From: Candidatus Jidaibacter sp.
GTDB taxonomy: Bacteria; Pseudomonadota; Alphaproteobacteria; Rickettsiales; Midichloriaceae
DNA: 13,703 nt
Assembly (NCBI GenBank): GCA_021298045.1
Contig: JAJTHY010000015.1
Coordinates: 1 to 13,703, forward strand
Direction of reading: 5' to 3'
Shown here: piece by piece, positions 5,770-13,260 of the stretch
Layout: every line of letters starts with the position of its first letter
Position numbering within the stretch: the stretch's first letter is position 1
Program-made: the position numbers and the translations under genes
Notes under the pieces: model-generated
Databases searched by the model: none
Told to the model about the DNA's origin: nothing
What the model saw: the letters and a program-made list of their open reading frames with translations, nothing else

Positions 5770-7560
5770 ATGAGTTTTAGTGTAAAAAATATTCTTCACG
5801 AAGCCCTTTATAATGGTAAAGAAGCTGCTCTTAAAATGGTGCCTTATGTCACGAATACGCCTAATAACATCTTGTTGGAAAAGTTTTTTGCAAAAATGGA
5901 TGCAGGGGTACTAGATGTTACAATGCTTTTTAATGCTTTAGATGCAGATTTAGTTTTGGATAACGATACAACAATAACGGTACCTAAGAATTTTGCTGAA
6001 GCTAACTTTGCTGGTATTTCCTTAAAAAAGGCAAGTATTGTATCCTATCACAACACTAAGCTGAACTTGGATGGCTGTGATTTAAGTTATTGTAACTTAG
6101 CAGGTAGGCATTATGACATTAGCCATGTAAGTTTAAATGGCGCTAAGCTTGACCATGCTATGGGTTATATCACGCCAGATTTATATAATTCTTTGAGCGA
6201 GCAAGATAAAGAAGAAAGTAATTTTATTACCGCCAGCAAAGAAAATTATTTCTATCAATGTAAATTGAGCATGCCATATAATTACCTTGGCGACAGCCCT
6301 GGGACTTTTATTTGTCATGGTTTAGCTAGGGAATATGCTAGAAAGCAAATTTCTTGGCAGCAAAAAGGTGTTGAGAAAAACTTTTTTGATAAACTAAGAT
6401 CCAAGCTTGAAGAGGTCTCTCAAATTGAAAAATCAGAAAGGCTTGACCATTTTTACAAAGATAATTTTCTGCAAAGGCTTAAAGAGTATACCCATTATAC
6501 GCCGAATCCAGCAAGCAGTAAGAAGCACTTTAAACTAACATTTAAGTTAAGTGATGATGGGAAAACTCCTGAATCTTTCGAATTTTTTGATAGCTTGCCG
6601 AAAAAGTTACAAGACGCTGATTTTCTGTATATTTTATTAGGAGGTCATGCTGCTGTGGTTAAGGTAGTTAGGGATAATGATATTATAGGATATAATTTAT
6701 ACGATACCAGCTATGGTGAATCAGTTTTGCTAGATAAGGCTGGGCTTAATAAAGCAATGCTTATGACTTGTGTAAATTGGTGCTGTGATGATAATTTCAT
6801 TCATGTTTCAGATTTAGGTAAGCAGGTTAAGAAGCATAATTTAGTATCTGGTTCTGATTATTATAATGAGGATAGTAAGAATACTTTTAAATTGCTTAAG
6901 GCAATAAAAGAGCATGATTCTGAGAAAATAGCTGAGCTCTCAAAATGCATGAAGATCGATTGGCACGGTATTGAAATTGGAAATGACGACTTTGCCAAGC
7001 TTTATTTTAGTCATCATTTCATGCATAACGAGCCATATCCTTTTAATAATATTAAGGATTATTTTTATGTTTATAATATTTTACATGATGGAATCATGCA
7101 TGCAAATGATCAAGAGCTTATAGCTTTAATTAGCAATAACAACTTGTTGGAATTTTCTAAGCCTAAGCATCTTCTGTGTGTAGTGAACAAACTTATTATG
7201 TGTGAGCATTTTAAGCCAGAAGTATTAGATGCTTTTGCTTCTAACTCTAAAATAACCTGGGGAGAAGGTGTTAAAGAGTTATTGGATAAATTTTTGGATA
7301 TTGCTGAGAATAATAAATTCAAAATTGAATTTGATGGCACAAAAGAAGTTATAACTGCAACCGAAGGTGAAAGAGATATTTTAGAAAAATTAGCAGAGAA
7401 CTTCAAAACGCATGAAGATTTTAATGACTTCAAAGCGCAAGAAAGCTATTGCAAAGGAAAGTATGGCTCTCTCCATTCAGAAGCAAACTTGCACACACAG
7501 GATAATAACGTGTTGGTTGCTGAGTTTTTTGTTAAGCAAGTAACGCAAAGCGAGGTTTAA
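5770..7560 (+). CDS. Putative effector: pentapeptide-like region plus YopT/C58-like cysteine protease
   Basis: I do not recognise a named gene. Numbering from the upstream in-frame GTG at 5761 (599 residues; the ATG at 5770 is the likelier start and gives 596), residues about 81-133 show five-residue periodicity with Leu/Phe centres (ANFAG, LNLDG, CDLSY, CNLAG, AKLDH), like a short pentapeptide-repeat solenoid. A candidate protease domain follows: GTFICHGLA with C185, GGHAAVV with H296, and LYDTSYGE with D315. The order Cys...His...Asp, the ~111 and 19 residue spacings, and the local motifs resemble the YopT/AvrPphB (C58) papain-like family (YopT C139, H258, D274). Residues about 350-599 look largely helical and match nothing I know. 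There is no signal peptide or membrane segment. The gene has its own promoter, runs opposite to both neighbours, and lies between direct repeats. A host-directed effector is inference; catalysis is unproven. Confidence 0.7.
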   Translation: MSFSVKNILHEALYNGKEAALKMVPYVTNTPNNILLEKFFAKMDAGVLDVTMLFNALDADLVLDNDTTITVPKNFAEANFAGISLKKASIVSYHNTKLNLDGCDLSYCNLAGRHYDISHVSLNGAKLDHAMGYITPDLYNSLSEQDKEESNFITASKENYFYQCKLSMPYNYLGDSPGTFICHGLAREYARKQISWQQKGVEKNFFDKLRSKLEEVSQIEKSERLDHFYKDNFLQRLKEYTHYTPNPASSKKHFKLTFKLSDDGKTPESFEFFDSLPKKLQDADFLYILLGGHAAVVKVVRDNDIIGYNLYDTSYGESVLLDKAGLNKAMLMTCVNWCCDDNFIHVSDLGKQVKKHNLVSGSDYYNEDSKNTFKLLKAIKEHDSEKIAELSKCMKIDWHGIEIGNDDFAKLYFSHHFMHNEPYPFNNIKDYFYVYNILHDGIMHANDQELIALISNNNLLEFSKPKHLLCVVNKLIMCEHFKPEVLDAFASNSKITWGEGVKELLDKFLDIAENNKFKIEFDGTKEVITATEGERDILEKLAENFKTHEDFNDFKAQESYCKGKYGSLHSEANLHTQDNNVLVAEFFVKQVTQSEV

Positions 7561-7573
7561 TAATTGCTATAAC

Positions 7574-9751
7574 TCAAGTATTCTCTGACAAATATTCCGC
7601 CAGCACCTTTTTTATACCAGCTTTGTCAAATGCCACTTCTGCTATGCTATTACTTATGGAAAGTATATATCCATAGCCAAATTTTACATTAAAAACCCGT
7701 TGCCCTTTTTTCAAGCGAGGGGAGGAGCCGGCATCAATAACCTCGGGGCTTTCTTTCGCTGAATAGCTAAAATTACGCTTACTATTGTTATAATAGCTGC
7801 CATAATTATTGATGATTTCATAGGTTTCTTTAGGTAATTCGTCAATGAATCTAGATGGTATACATGGCTGAAAACTACCATAAATTCTGCGGTTACACGC
7901 ATATGTTATGTATAAATTATTTTTTGCCCTAGTAATTGCAACATATGCAAGTCTACGTTCTTCTTCTAATGCGGTTTTGCCATTTTCATCCAAAGCTTTT
8001 TGGCTCGGAAAAATTCCCTCTTCCCAACCAGTCAAAAATACAGTTTCAAACTCTAACCCTTTTGCTGCGTGTATGGTCATGATGTTTACTTTATCATCAT
8101 CCTGCATGTTGTCGGTGTCGGTTACTAAACTGATATGTTCCAGATATTCGCGCAGGTCGGCATAGTCTTGCAAGGATCGTAATAACTCTTTTATATTCTC
8201 AATTCTGTCCCTGGAATCTTCGTTGACATCGGTCTTCCACATTTCTATATAACCGATGTTATCTAGTAAATCCTCCACCACTTGCCAATGCGTTTGAGAA
8301 TTTAATAGCTCATTTGCTTGGTGCAAATCATTAAACATTTTTTCAAGGGTTTCTTTAGACTTGCCTTTAATTGCTCCCACTTCAATTAATTTTTTCGTAG
8401 ACTCATAATAACTAAGTGACTGATCTTTAGATACCTCAATAATTTTCTGCAAAGTGCCATTACCAATGCCGCGTCTTGGCGTGTTTATTATCCGCTCGAA
8501 AGCAAGGCTGTCAGAAGGGCTAACCAATAACCTTATATAAGCTAGCACATCACGTATCTCTGCACGTTCATAAAATTTTAGTCCGCCTATAATCCGGTAC
8601 GGAATTCTCAAAAAATTGAAACTTTCTTCAAAGCTTCTGGTTTGATAGCCAGCTCGCACCAAAACAGCGGTTTCTAAATAGCTGTGAATTTTTCTATAGC
8701 GGATAGATTCTATTTCTTCAGCGATATAGCGCGCTTCTTCCTTATCATCATAAAAACTGCTTAGCTTAATTTTGTTGCCAGATTCTCCACCGGTCCATAA
8801 ACTCTTACCATGTCGGTCATCGTTATTTGCAATTAAGGTACTGGCGGCTTTTAGAATGTTATTGGTAGAGCGGTAATTTTGCTCAAGCCTAATTATCTTG
8901 GCATCTGCAAAGTCTTTGTCAAACCTGAGTATATTTGTTACCTCAGCGCCACGCCAACCGTAGATCGATTGATCATCATCCCCAACGCAACATATATTTT
9001 GTGTGCCTTGAGCCAAAATTCTAAGCCATAAATATTGTGCTACGTTGGTGTCTTGATATTCATCCACCAACATATATTTAAATTTGTTTTGGTATTCTTT
9101 TAGGATATCGGGATTCTTATTGAATAATTCTATGTTAAGTAAGGTCAGGTCGCCAAAATCTACCGCATTCAAAACTTTTAATCGCGCTTGATAAGTAGCA
9201 TAAAGCTCTAAAGCTCTGCCACCTGCGTAGAGCCCAGCTTCGCTTTCCGGTACCTTGCCAACGCTCCAGGCTTTATCTTTAAAGCGTCCTATCAAATAAA
9301 TTAATGCGCGGGGAGGGTTTTTTTTATCATCAATGTTGTAATCCGCTAGTATTTGCTTTGCTAAACGTATCTGATCATCATAATCAATAATGGCGAAATC
9401 TCTGTTGAGCCCTATAGATTCTGCATGGCGACGAAGTATCTTAGAGGCAATAGAATGGAATGTGCCAAGCCATATGCCATCTGCCGCACCAAGGGTTAGT
9501 TTGTCTAGCCGAGATCTCATCTCGCGTGCAGCTTTATTGGTAAAAGTAACAGCCAGTATCTGACTAGGAAATGCTAATCTTAAGCTTAGAATATGCGCTA
9601 TTCTTGCGGTAAGTACGCGTGTTTTTCCAGTGCCTGCACCAGCTAAAACCAGCAAAGGGCCTTCTGTTGCAAGCACAGCTTCTCGCTGTACGTCGTTCAA
9701 ATTATCTAAGCAATTTGCTGTAATAGTGTTGGTTTCATCTGGTGCGTACAT
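7574..9751 (-). CDS. uvrD: UvrD/PcrA-type superfamily I DNA helicase
   Basis: An ATP-driven 3'-5' DNA helicase acting in nucleotide-excision and mismatch repair and in clearing proteins from DNA. All SF1A motifs are present in order: LNDVQREAV (Q-motif region), Walker A AGAGTGKT (37-44), VTFTNKAAREM (Ia), VDEYQD (229-234, Walker B), GDDDQSIYGWRGA (III), LEQNYRST (IV), NIMTIHAAKGLEFETVF (V) and RRLAYVAITRAK (VI). The 725 residues are full length. The C-terminus (KKGQRVFNVKFGYGYI onward) is the Tudor-like module typical of PcrA/UvrD. It lies 29 bases behind galU in the same direction. Its last 24 codons lie in direct repeat copy B, so the gene's end was apparently rebuilt when the adjacent module arrived. 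It converges on the protease-like gene with a 13-base gap. Confidence 0.95.
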   Translation of the reverse strand: MYAPDETNTITANCLDNLNDVQREAVLATEGPLLVLAGAGTGKTRVLTARIAHILSLRLAFPSQILAVTFTNKAAREMRSRLDKLTLGAADGIWLGTFHSIASKILRRHAESIGLNRDFAIIDYDDQIRLAKQILADYNIDDKKNPPRALIYLIGRFKDKAWSVGKVPESEAGLYAGGRALELYATYQARLKVLNAVDFGDLTLLNIELFNKNPDILKEYQNKFKYMLVDEYQDTNVAQYLWLRILAQGTQNICCVGDDDQSIYGWRGAEVTNILRFDKDFADAKIIRLEQNYRSTNNILKAASTLIANNDDRHGKSLWTGGESGNKIKLSSFYDDKEEARYIAEEIESIRYRKIHSYLETAVLVRAGYQTRSFEESFNFLRIPYRIIGGLKFYERAEIRDVLAYIRLLVSPSDSLAFERIINTPRRGIGNGTLQKIIEVSKDQSLSYYESTKKLIEVGAIKGKSKETLEKMFNDLHQANELLNSQTHWQVVEDLLDNIGYIEMWKTDVNEDSRDRIENIKELLRSLQDYADLREYLEHISLVTDTDNMQDDDKVNIMTIHAAKGLEFETVFLTGWEEGIFPSQKALDENGKTALEEERRLAYVAITRAKNNLYITYACNRRIYGSFQPCIPSRFIDELPKETYEIINNYGSYYNNSKRNFSYSAKESPEVIDAGSSPRLKKGQRVFNVKFGYGYILSISNSIAEVAFDKAGIKKVLAEYLSENT
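7576..7650 (-). repeat. Direct repeat copy B: 3' end of the intact uvrD
   Basis: Partner of 5633-5707, offset by 1,943 bases, with mismatches only at two positions. It spans the last 24 codons of uvrD plus one base of the stop. The pair brackets a segment holding just one promoter and one gene (5708-7575). This layout fits site-specific integration into a gene's 3' end with restoration of the reading frame, or a local duplication. Confidence 0.93.
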
Positions 9752-9780
9752 CTTATACTCTATATACTTTATTTAGCATA

Positions 9781-10674
9781 TTATGCTACTTCAAGGGAAT
9801 TAGCCAAACCTTTAATTAACTGTTTTGCGTTTTCACCCATTGTATCATCTTGAAGAGCAAAATGGATATTGGCTTCTAAAAATCCTAATGGCACCCCACA
9901 GTCAAATCGTTTACCTATAGATTTACATCCATATGTAGGGGTTGACTTTAACATTAGTTTAAGTGCATCGGTTAGCTGAATTTCACCGCTTCCATCTTTC
10001 TTAGTAACTTCTAAGTGTTTAAATATTTCTGGCTGTAATATATATCTGCCGATAATTGCTAGATTAGAAGGAGCTAACTCTGGTTTTGGCTTTTCTACCA
10101 TGTCGATAATTTCCATATCTGACTCAGATAACATCTTTCCAGGTTTGATAATGCCATATTTATCGGTTTGATCTTTATTTACTTCATAAATAGAAATTAT
10201 ATTGCCAGGGTTTTGCTTGTAGGCATCCACCATATCTTTAAGTGGGGAAGATCCATCAGACCCAATGAAAAGTTCATCTGCTAAGATTACAGCAAATGGC
10301 TCATTTTTAATAAAGTTGCGAGCGCACCAAACGGCATGTCCTAAACCAAGTGGATGCTGTTGTCTAATAAAAGCGATTTTACCGGGTTCAGGAACCCAAT
10401 CCCTGGTAAGTTGCAGGGCGTCATGACGCTCTTTGTCATGTAATGCCTTTTCTAATTCATACACATAATCAAAGTGATTGTTGATGATATTCTTGTTGCG
10501 GCCAGTGATGAAAATGAATTCTTCAAATCCAGCATTTACAGCTTCTTCAAAAGCATGTTGTATCAACGGCTTGCTTGCAACTGGGAGCATTTCTTTTGGT
10601 AATGCCTTAGTGGCAGGTAAGAATCTTGTTCCTAATCCACCTACTGGGAAGACAGCTTTCTTTATTTTTTGCAT
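9781..10674 (-). CDS. galU: UTP-glucose-1-phosphate uridylyltransferase
   Basis: GalU makes UDP-glucose from UTP and glucose-1-phosphate in the cytosol, supplying glucosyl units for surface glycans. The 297 residues match the family. Near the N-terminus FPVGGLGTRFLPATKALPKE (9-28) is the nucleotide-binding signature loop with the activating Lys region. VEKPKPELAPSNLAIIGRY (about 193-211), GSGEIQLTDAL and RFDCGVPLGFLEANIHFAL near the C-terminus are further diagnostic segments, the last carrying the sugar-phosphate-binding Lys/Gly region. It lies 27 bases after fliP and 29 before uvrD, all co-directional, which suggests one transcript. No obvious Shine-Dalgarno site precedes the ATG. Confidence 0.95.
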   Translation of the reverse strand: MQKIKKAVFPVGGLGTRFLPATKALPKEMLPVASKPLIQHAFEEAVNAGFEEFIFITGRNKNIINNHFDYVYELEKALHDKERHDALQLTRDWVPEPGKIAFIRQQHPLGLGHAVWCARNFIKNEPFAVILADELFIGSDGSSPLKDMVDAYKQNPGNIISIYEVNKDQTDKYGIIKPGKMLSESDMEIIDMVEKPKPELAPSNLAIIGRYILQPEIFKHLEVTKKDGSGEIQLTDALKLMLKSTPTYGCKSIGKRFDCGVPLGFLEANIHFALQDDTMGENAKQLIKGLANSLEVA

Positions 10675-10701
10675 ATTAATAATAAATATCTTGGTATTAA
10701 G

Positions 10702-11439
10702 TTAAAGACCATAGCTCTTTACTAAGCTGCCGCACAGCATATACCAACCATCTATTAGAACAAAGAAAATTAATTTAAAAGGAAGAGAAATCATAACAGG
10801 TGGAATCATCATCATCCCCATAGCCATAAGGGTTGAAGCCACTAACATATCAATGATTAAAAATGGTAAAAATATTAAAAACCCTATTTCAAAAGCTCGC
10901 TTTAGTTCTGAGAGCATGAAAGATGGAATAACCACATGCAGTGGAATTTCTGCTTTGTTTACGGTTTCGATCGCGCCCATATCAAGAAATAAGGAGAGAT
11001 CTTTGTCCCTGGTATTAGATAGCATAAAAGTTTTGAAGGGTTGTGTTATCTTGGGAAAAGCATCTAGCTCTTCTATCTCTTCATTCATGAGTGGTTTTAT
11101 TCCTATTTCATAGGATTGCTCAAATGTGGGTGCCATGATGAACATGGTTAGAAATAATGCGAGGCTAATTAGAACGGAATTGGGTGGGGTTTGCTGTAGC
11201 CCAATTGCTGTACGTAAAAATGATAATACTATAACTATTCTAGTAAAAGAAGTAACCATTACCAATATAGATGGTGCCAAGCTTAATAAAGTTATAAGCG
11301 CGATAATTTGAATAACTTTGCTAGTAAAAATAGGCGTTTTACTATTTCCTAAGTCTATGCTAATTCCTTGAGCAAATGCAGGCTCAGAAAGCATAAACAT
11401 AAAAAATAGTGTTGCCAGCACTAAGGAAAATATACGCAT
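10702..11439 (-). CDS. fliP: Flagellar type III export gate protein FliP
   Basis: FliP forms, with FliQ and FliR, the inner-membrane export gate of the flagellar secretion apparatus. The ATG at 11439 gives 245 residues, the normal length; a TTG one codon earlier is the alternative. A cleavable signal peptide is visible (residues 1-23, ending AFA), a hallmark of FliP over virulence SctR/YscR. Conserved segments follow: ALITLLSLAPSILVMVTSFT, RIVIVLSFLRTAIGLQQTPPN, then the extracytoplasmic segment (IGIKPLMNEEI...), and FLPFLIIDMLVASTLMAMGM with PVMISLPFKLIFFVLIDGW at the C-terminus. About four membrane spans are apparent. Every conserved block is intact, so it looks functional. It stands apart from other flagellar genes in this window and leads a fliP-galU-uvrD string. 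Confidence 0.95.
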   Translation of the reverse strand: MRIFSLVLATLFFMFMLSEPAFAQGISIDLGNSKTPIFTSKVIQIIALITLLSLAPSILVMVTSFTRIVIVLSFLRTAIGLQQTPPNSVLISLALFLTMFIMAPTFEQSYEIGIKPLMNEEIEELDAFPKITQPFKTFMLSNTRDKDLSLFLDMGAIETVNKAEIPLHVVIPSFMLSELKRAFEIGFLIFLPFLIIDMLVASTLMAMGMMMIPPVMISLPFKLIFFVLIDGWYMLCGSLVKSYGL

Positions 11440-11460
11440 CAATATTCAATTAACTCTGAA

Positions 11461-11488
11461 ATTATAGTACATAATGTATATCATTAAC
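11461..11488 (-). promoter_or_regulatory. Candidate promoter of fliP-galU-uvrD
   Basis: On the minus strand a perfect TATAAT (11461-11466) lies 21 bases before the fliP ATG. A weak GTTAAT at 16-base spacing (11483-11488) could be the -35. The resulting leader would be only about 14 bases, consistent with the lack of a Shine-Dalgarno site. No sigma28 or sigma54 flagellar promoter is evident. Confidence 0.45.
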
Positions 11489-11626
11489 TTAATGTTTTGG
11501 GGAAGTAATTTATTTTTTAATGGTATGCCCGATATCGGCAATTAATCAATTTATTCTGAGAGCAGAGTATTTACTTGTGTATAGCGATGATGTCGGGGAG
11601 TGTGATATTAATGTATAATAAACAAT

Positions 11627-11661
11627 AAAAGCGCTTTAACTTTTTTGATTAAAGCGCTTTT
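11627..11661 (-). terminator. hup terminator
   Basis: A 13-base perfect stem (AAAAGCGCTTTAA at 11627-11639 with its complement at 11649-11661) and a nine-base loop lie 48 bases beyond the hup stop. A's and T's flank both sides, so it could end transcripts in either direction. The hup direction is the one that needs it, and it separates hup from fliP. Confidence 0.8.
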
Positions 11662-11709
11662 TATCTTTGAATTAAAAGAATATTATCCCTTTAATTTTTT
11701 GACATTGCT

Positions 11710-11985
11710 TCAGCTGTTAGCAGCTTTTTTAAGGTCTTTCCCAGCAGAAAACTTAACTCTGTTTGTTGGTGGAACTTTAACAGGCTCGCCATTTCTTGGA
11801 TTGCGCACAGTTCTACCAGCTACTTTAGTTTTCTTAAAGGTGCCGAACCCAATAAGTCTTACTTCTTCCCCTTTGCGAAGGGAGTCTTTAACTGATTTTA
11901 GAAATGCTTCTACAGCCTGAGCTGAAGCAGCTTTTGTAAGTTTTGCTTGTTTTGCAACAGCATTGATTAACTCTTGTTTATTCAC
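11710..11985 (-). CDS. hup: DNA-binding protein HU
   Basis: A small histone-like protein that bends and compacts the chromosome as a dimer. The 91 residues match HU exactly in length and layout: an N-terminal helical dimerisation part (MNKQELINAVAKQAKLTKAA), GFGTFKKTKVAGRTVRNPRN and the DNA-intercalating RNP loop (61-63), then the C-terminal helix. HU is preferred over IHF on overall sequence (NKQELI, VAGRTVRNPRNGEPV). The start is GTG at 11985 with an excellent AGGAG (11991-11995) five bases upstream. The gene is a single unit with its own terminator, and it is divergent from sam. Confidence 0.93.
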   Translation of the reverse strand: MNKQELINAVAKQAKLTKAASAQAVEAFLKSVKDSLRKGEEVRLIGFGTFKKTKVAGRTVRNPRNGEPVKVPPTNRVKFSAGKDLKKAANS

Positions 11986-12220
11986 GGAAACTCCTCATTT
12001 ATGAGTTAAAATTAAGTAACAATCAGACCTTATGATAGGCATAATGGTCTTGCAAGCATTTTATGCAAAAAAAATAAAATTTCCATCTTTGACAATTCGT
12101 CGAAAGTAGGATCAATAAGGTTTTATCTGCTTGATATGCGAGTGCATAATTGATAAATATCAGGTCGTTATCTGTCTTAATATCAGTATCTTATTGATGT
12201 AAGGTGAAAATTTTGTGTGA

Positions 12221-12248
12221 TTGATAAATTTATTTTTTTGTGTATAAT
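12221..12248 (+). promoter_or_regulatory. Sigma70-type promoter of sam
   Basis: TTGATA (12221-12226), a 16-base spacer and a perfect TATAAT (12243-12248) lie 36 bases before the sam ATG, giving a leader of about 30 bases. The hup-sam spacer upstream (12000-12220) is AT-rich, with several GATA/TATC-type short palindromes and nothing else I can name. Confidence 0.7.
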
Positions 12249-12284
12249 GCGGCTTAATTTTGTTGAAATAATATTTTTGGGCGC

Positions 12285-13142
12285 ATGATTAATAAAAATT
12301 ACTTAATAGGCATAATGTGGTTTATAGCAAGCTTAGCTGTAAGTATTGCTAATGATACTTGTATGAAATACCTTTCTACCAGTCTACCTCCTATGCAAAT
12401 AACATTTTTACGCTTTAGTTTTGGATGTTTAAGTTTGCTGCCGATAATGTTGCTAAATGGGGTTCAGTCTTTTTATACAGCTCGCAAATCAATACATTTT
12501 GCTCGTGGGCTAATTTTGTTTTTAGCCATGAGCATCTGGTGTTATGGACTCACCATTGTGCCGATAGTTCATGCCACTTTGACCACATTTACTATACCAC
12601 TTTTTTTACTGTTGCTTGCACCTATATTTTTAAAGGAGAAGATTAGTAAACCTTTGTTGCTGGCAACTATTGCAGGATTTATTGGAGCCGTAATCTCTTT
12701 TGACGTTATGAATGTTGATTTTGAAATTTCATCCATGATACTTCTTATCTCTGCATGTTTGTTTGCGTTTTTAGATGTTATAAATAAGAGATTTGTACAA
12801 AAAGAATCGATGCTTAGTATGCTGTTTTACTCGGCTCTTGTTACCAGTGCATTAGGTTTTATACCTGCGTACATGGTTTGGCAGAATCCTTCATTTGATG
12901 ACTTATTAATATTGTTTTATCTAGGCGCAGGCGGAAATGCTATTTTATACTGCTTGCTGAAAGCGTTTAGTTTGGTTCCTGCCTCTAGTATAGCTCCTTA
13001 TAGATATTTAGAATTGATATTTTCGAGTATTGTTGGATTTGTCATATTTACTGAGATCCCAACTATAATGATGCTTTTGGGCTCTATGTTGATAATTCCT
13101 AGTACATTATTCATAACTTTTTCTAAAACAAAAGAATCATAA
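12285..13142 (+). CDS. sam: DMT-family carrier, probable S-adenosylmethionine transporter
   Basis: An inner-membrane protein of 285 residues with about ten hydrophobic spans in two EamA halves. Several stretches match my memory of the Rickettsia prowazekii SAM uptake protein (RP076): WFIASLAVSIANDTCMKYL near the N-terminus, CYGLTIVPIVHAT (about 85-97), VINKRFVQKESMLSMLFYSA (about 165-184) and LLKAFSLVPASSIAPYRYLE (about 224-243). The Rickettsia protein imports host SAM and is thought to replace loss of the synthetase. Whether this organism also keeps metK is not visible here. The ATG is supported by a clear promoter, though the Shine-Dalgarno site is poor. It could be another DMT solute carrier, since substrate cannot be read from sequence alone. 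Confidence 0.78.
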   Translation: MINKNYLIGIMWFIASLAVSIANDTCMKYLSTSLPPMQITFLRFSFGCLSLLPIMLLNGVQSFYTARKSIHFARGLILFLAMSIWCYGLTIVPIVHATLTTFTIPLFLLLLAPIFLKEKISKPLLLATIAGFIGAVISFDVMNVDFEISSMILLISACLFAFLDVINKRFVQKESMLSMLFYSALVTSALGFIPAYMVWQNPSFDDLLILFYLGAGGNAILYCLLKAFSLVPASSIAPYRYLELIFSSIVGFVIFTEIPTIMMLLGSMLIIPSTLFITFSKTKES

Positions 13143-13187
13143 ACCCGGTAAATAATTTTTATAAATCTTGAGGTATTAAATAGTAAC

Positions 13188-13248
13188 AATTCTATTGCAA
13201 TTAGTTGGGTAATCCTTTAGTAATCTATGTTCATGAGTAATAGAATTA
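13188..13248. repeat. Nine-base inverted repeat upstream of mreB
   Basis: AATTCTATT (13188-13196) and its complement AATAGAATT (13240-13248) are separated by 43 bases and end 12 bases before the mreB ATG. It might form a leader hairpin or a paired regulator site. The AT-rich background makes chance possible. No clear -35/-10 pair is visible for mreB. Confidence 0.3.
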
Positions 13249-13260
13249 TTTTTAGTTTAT

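Noticed and set aside
5633..7650. CRISPR array or transposon with target-site duplication
   Set aside because: There are only two repeat copies with a gene-sized gap, no transposase, no terminal inverted repeats, and 75 bases is far longer than usual target duplications.
10702..11439. Virulence type III secretion protein SctR/YscR instead of FliP
   Set aside because: The cleavable signal peptide and the longer extracytoplasmic segment favour FliP.
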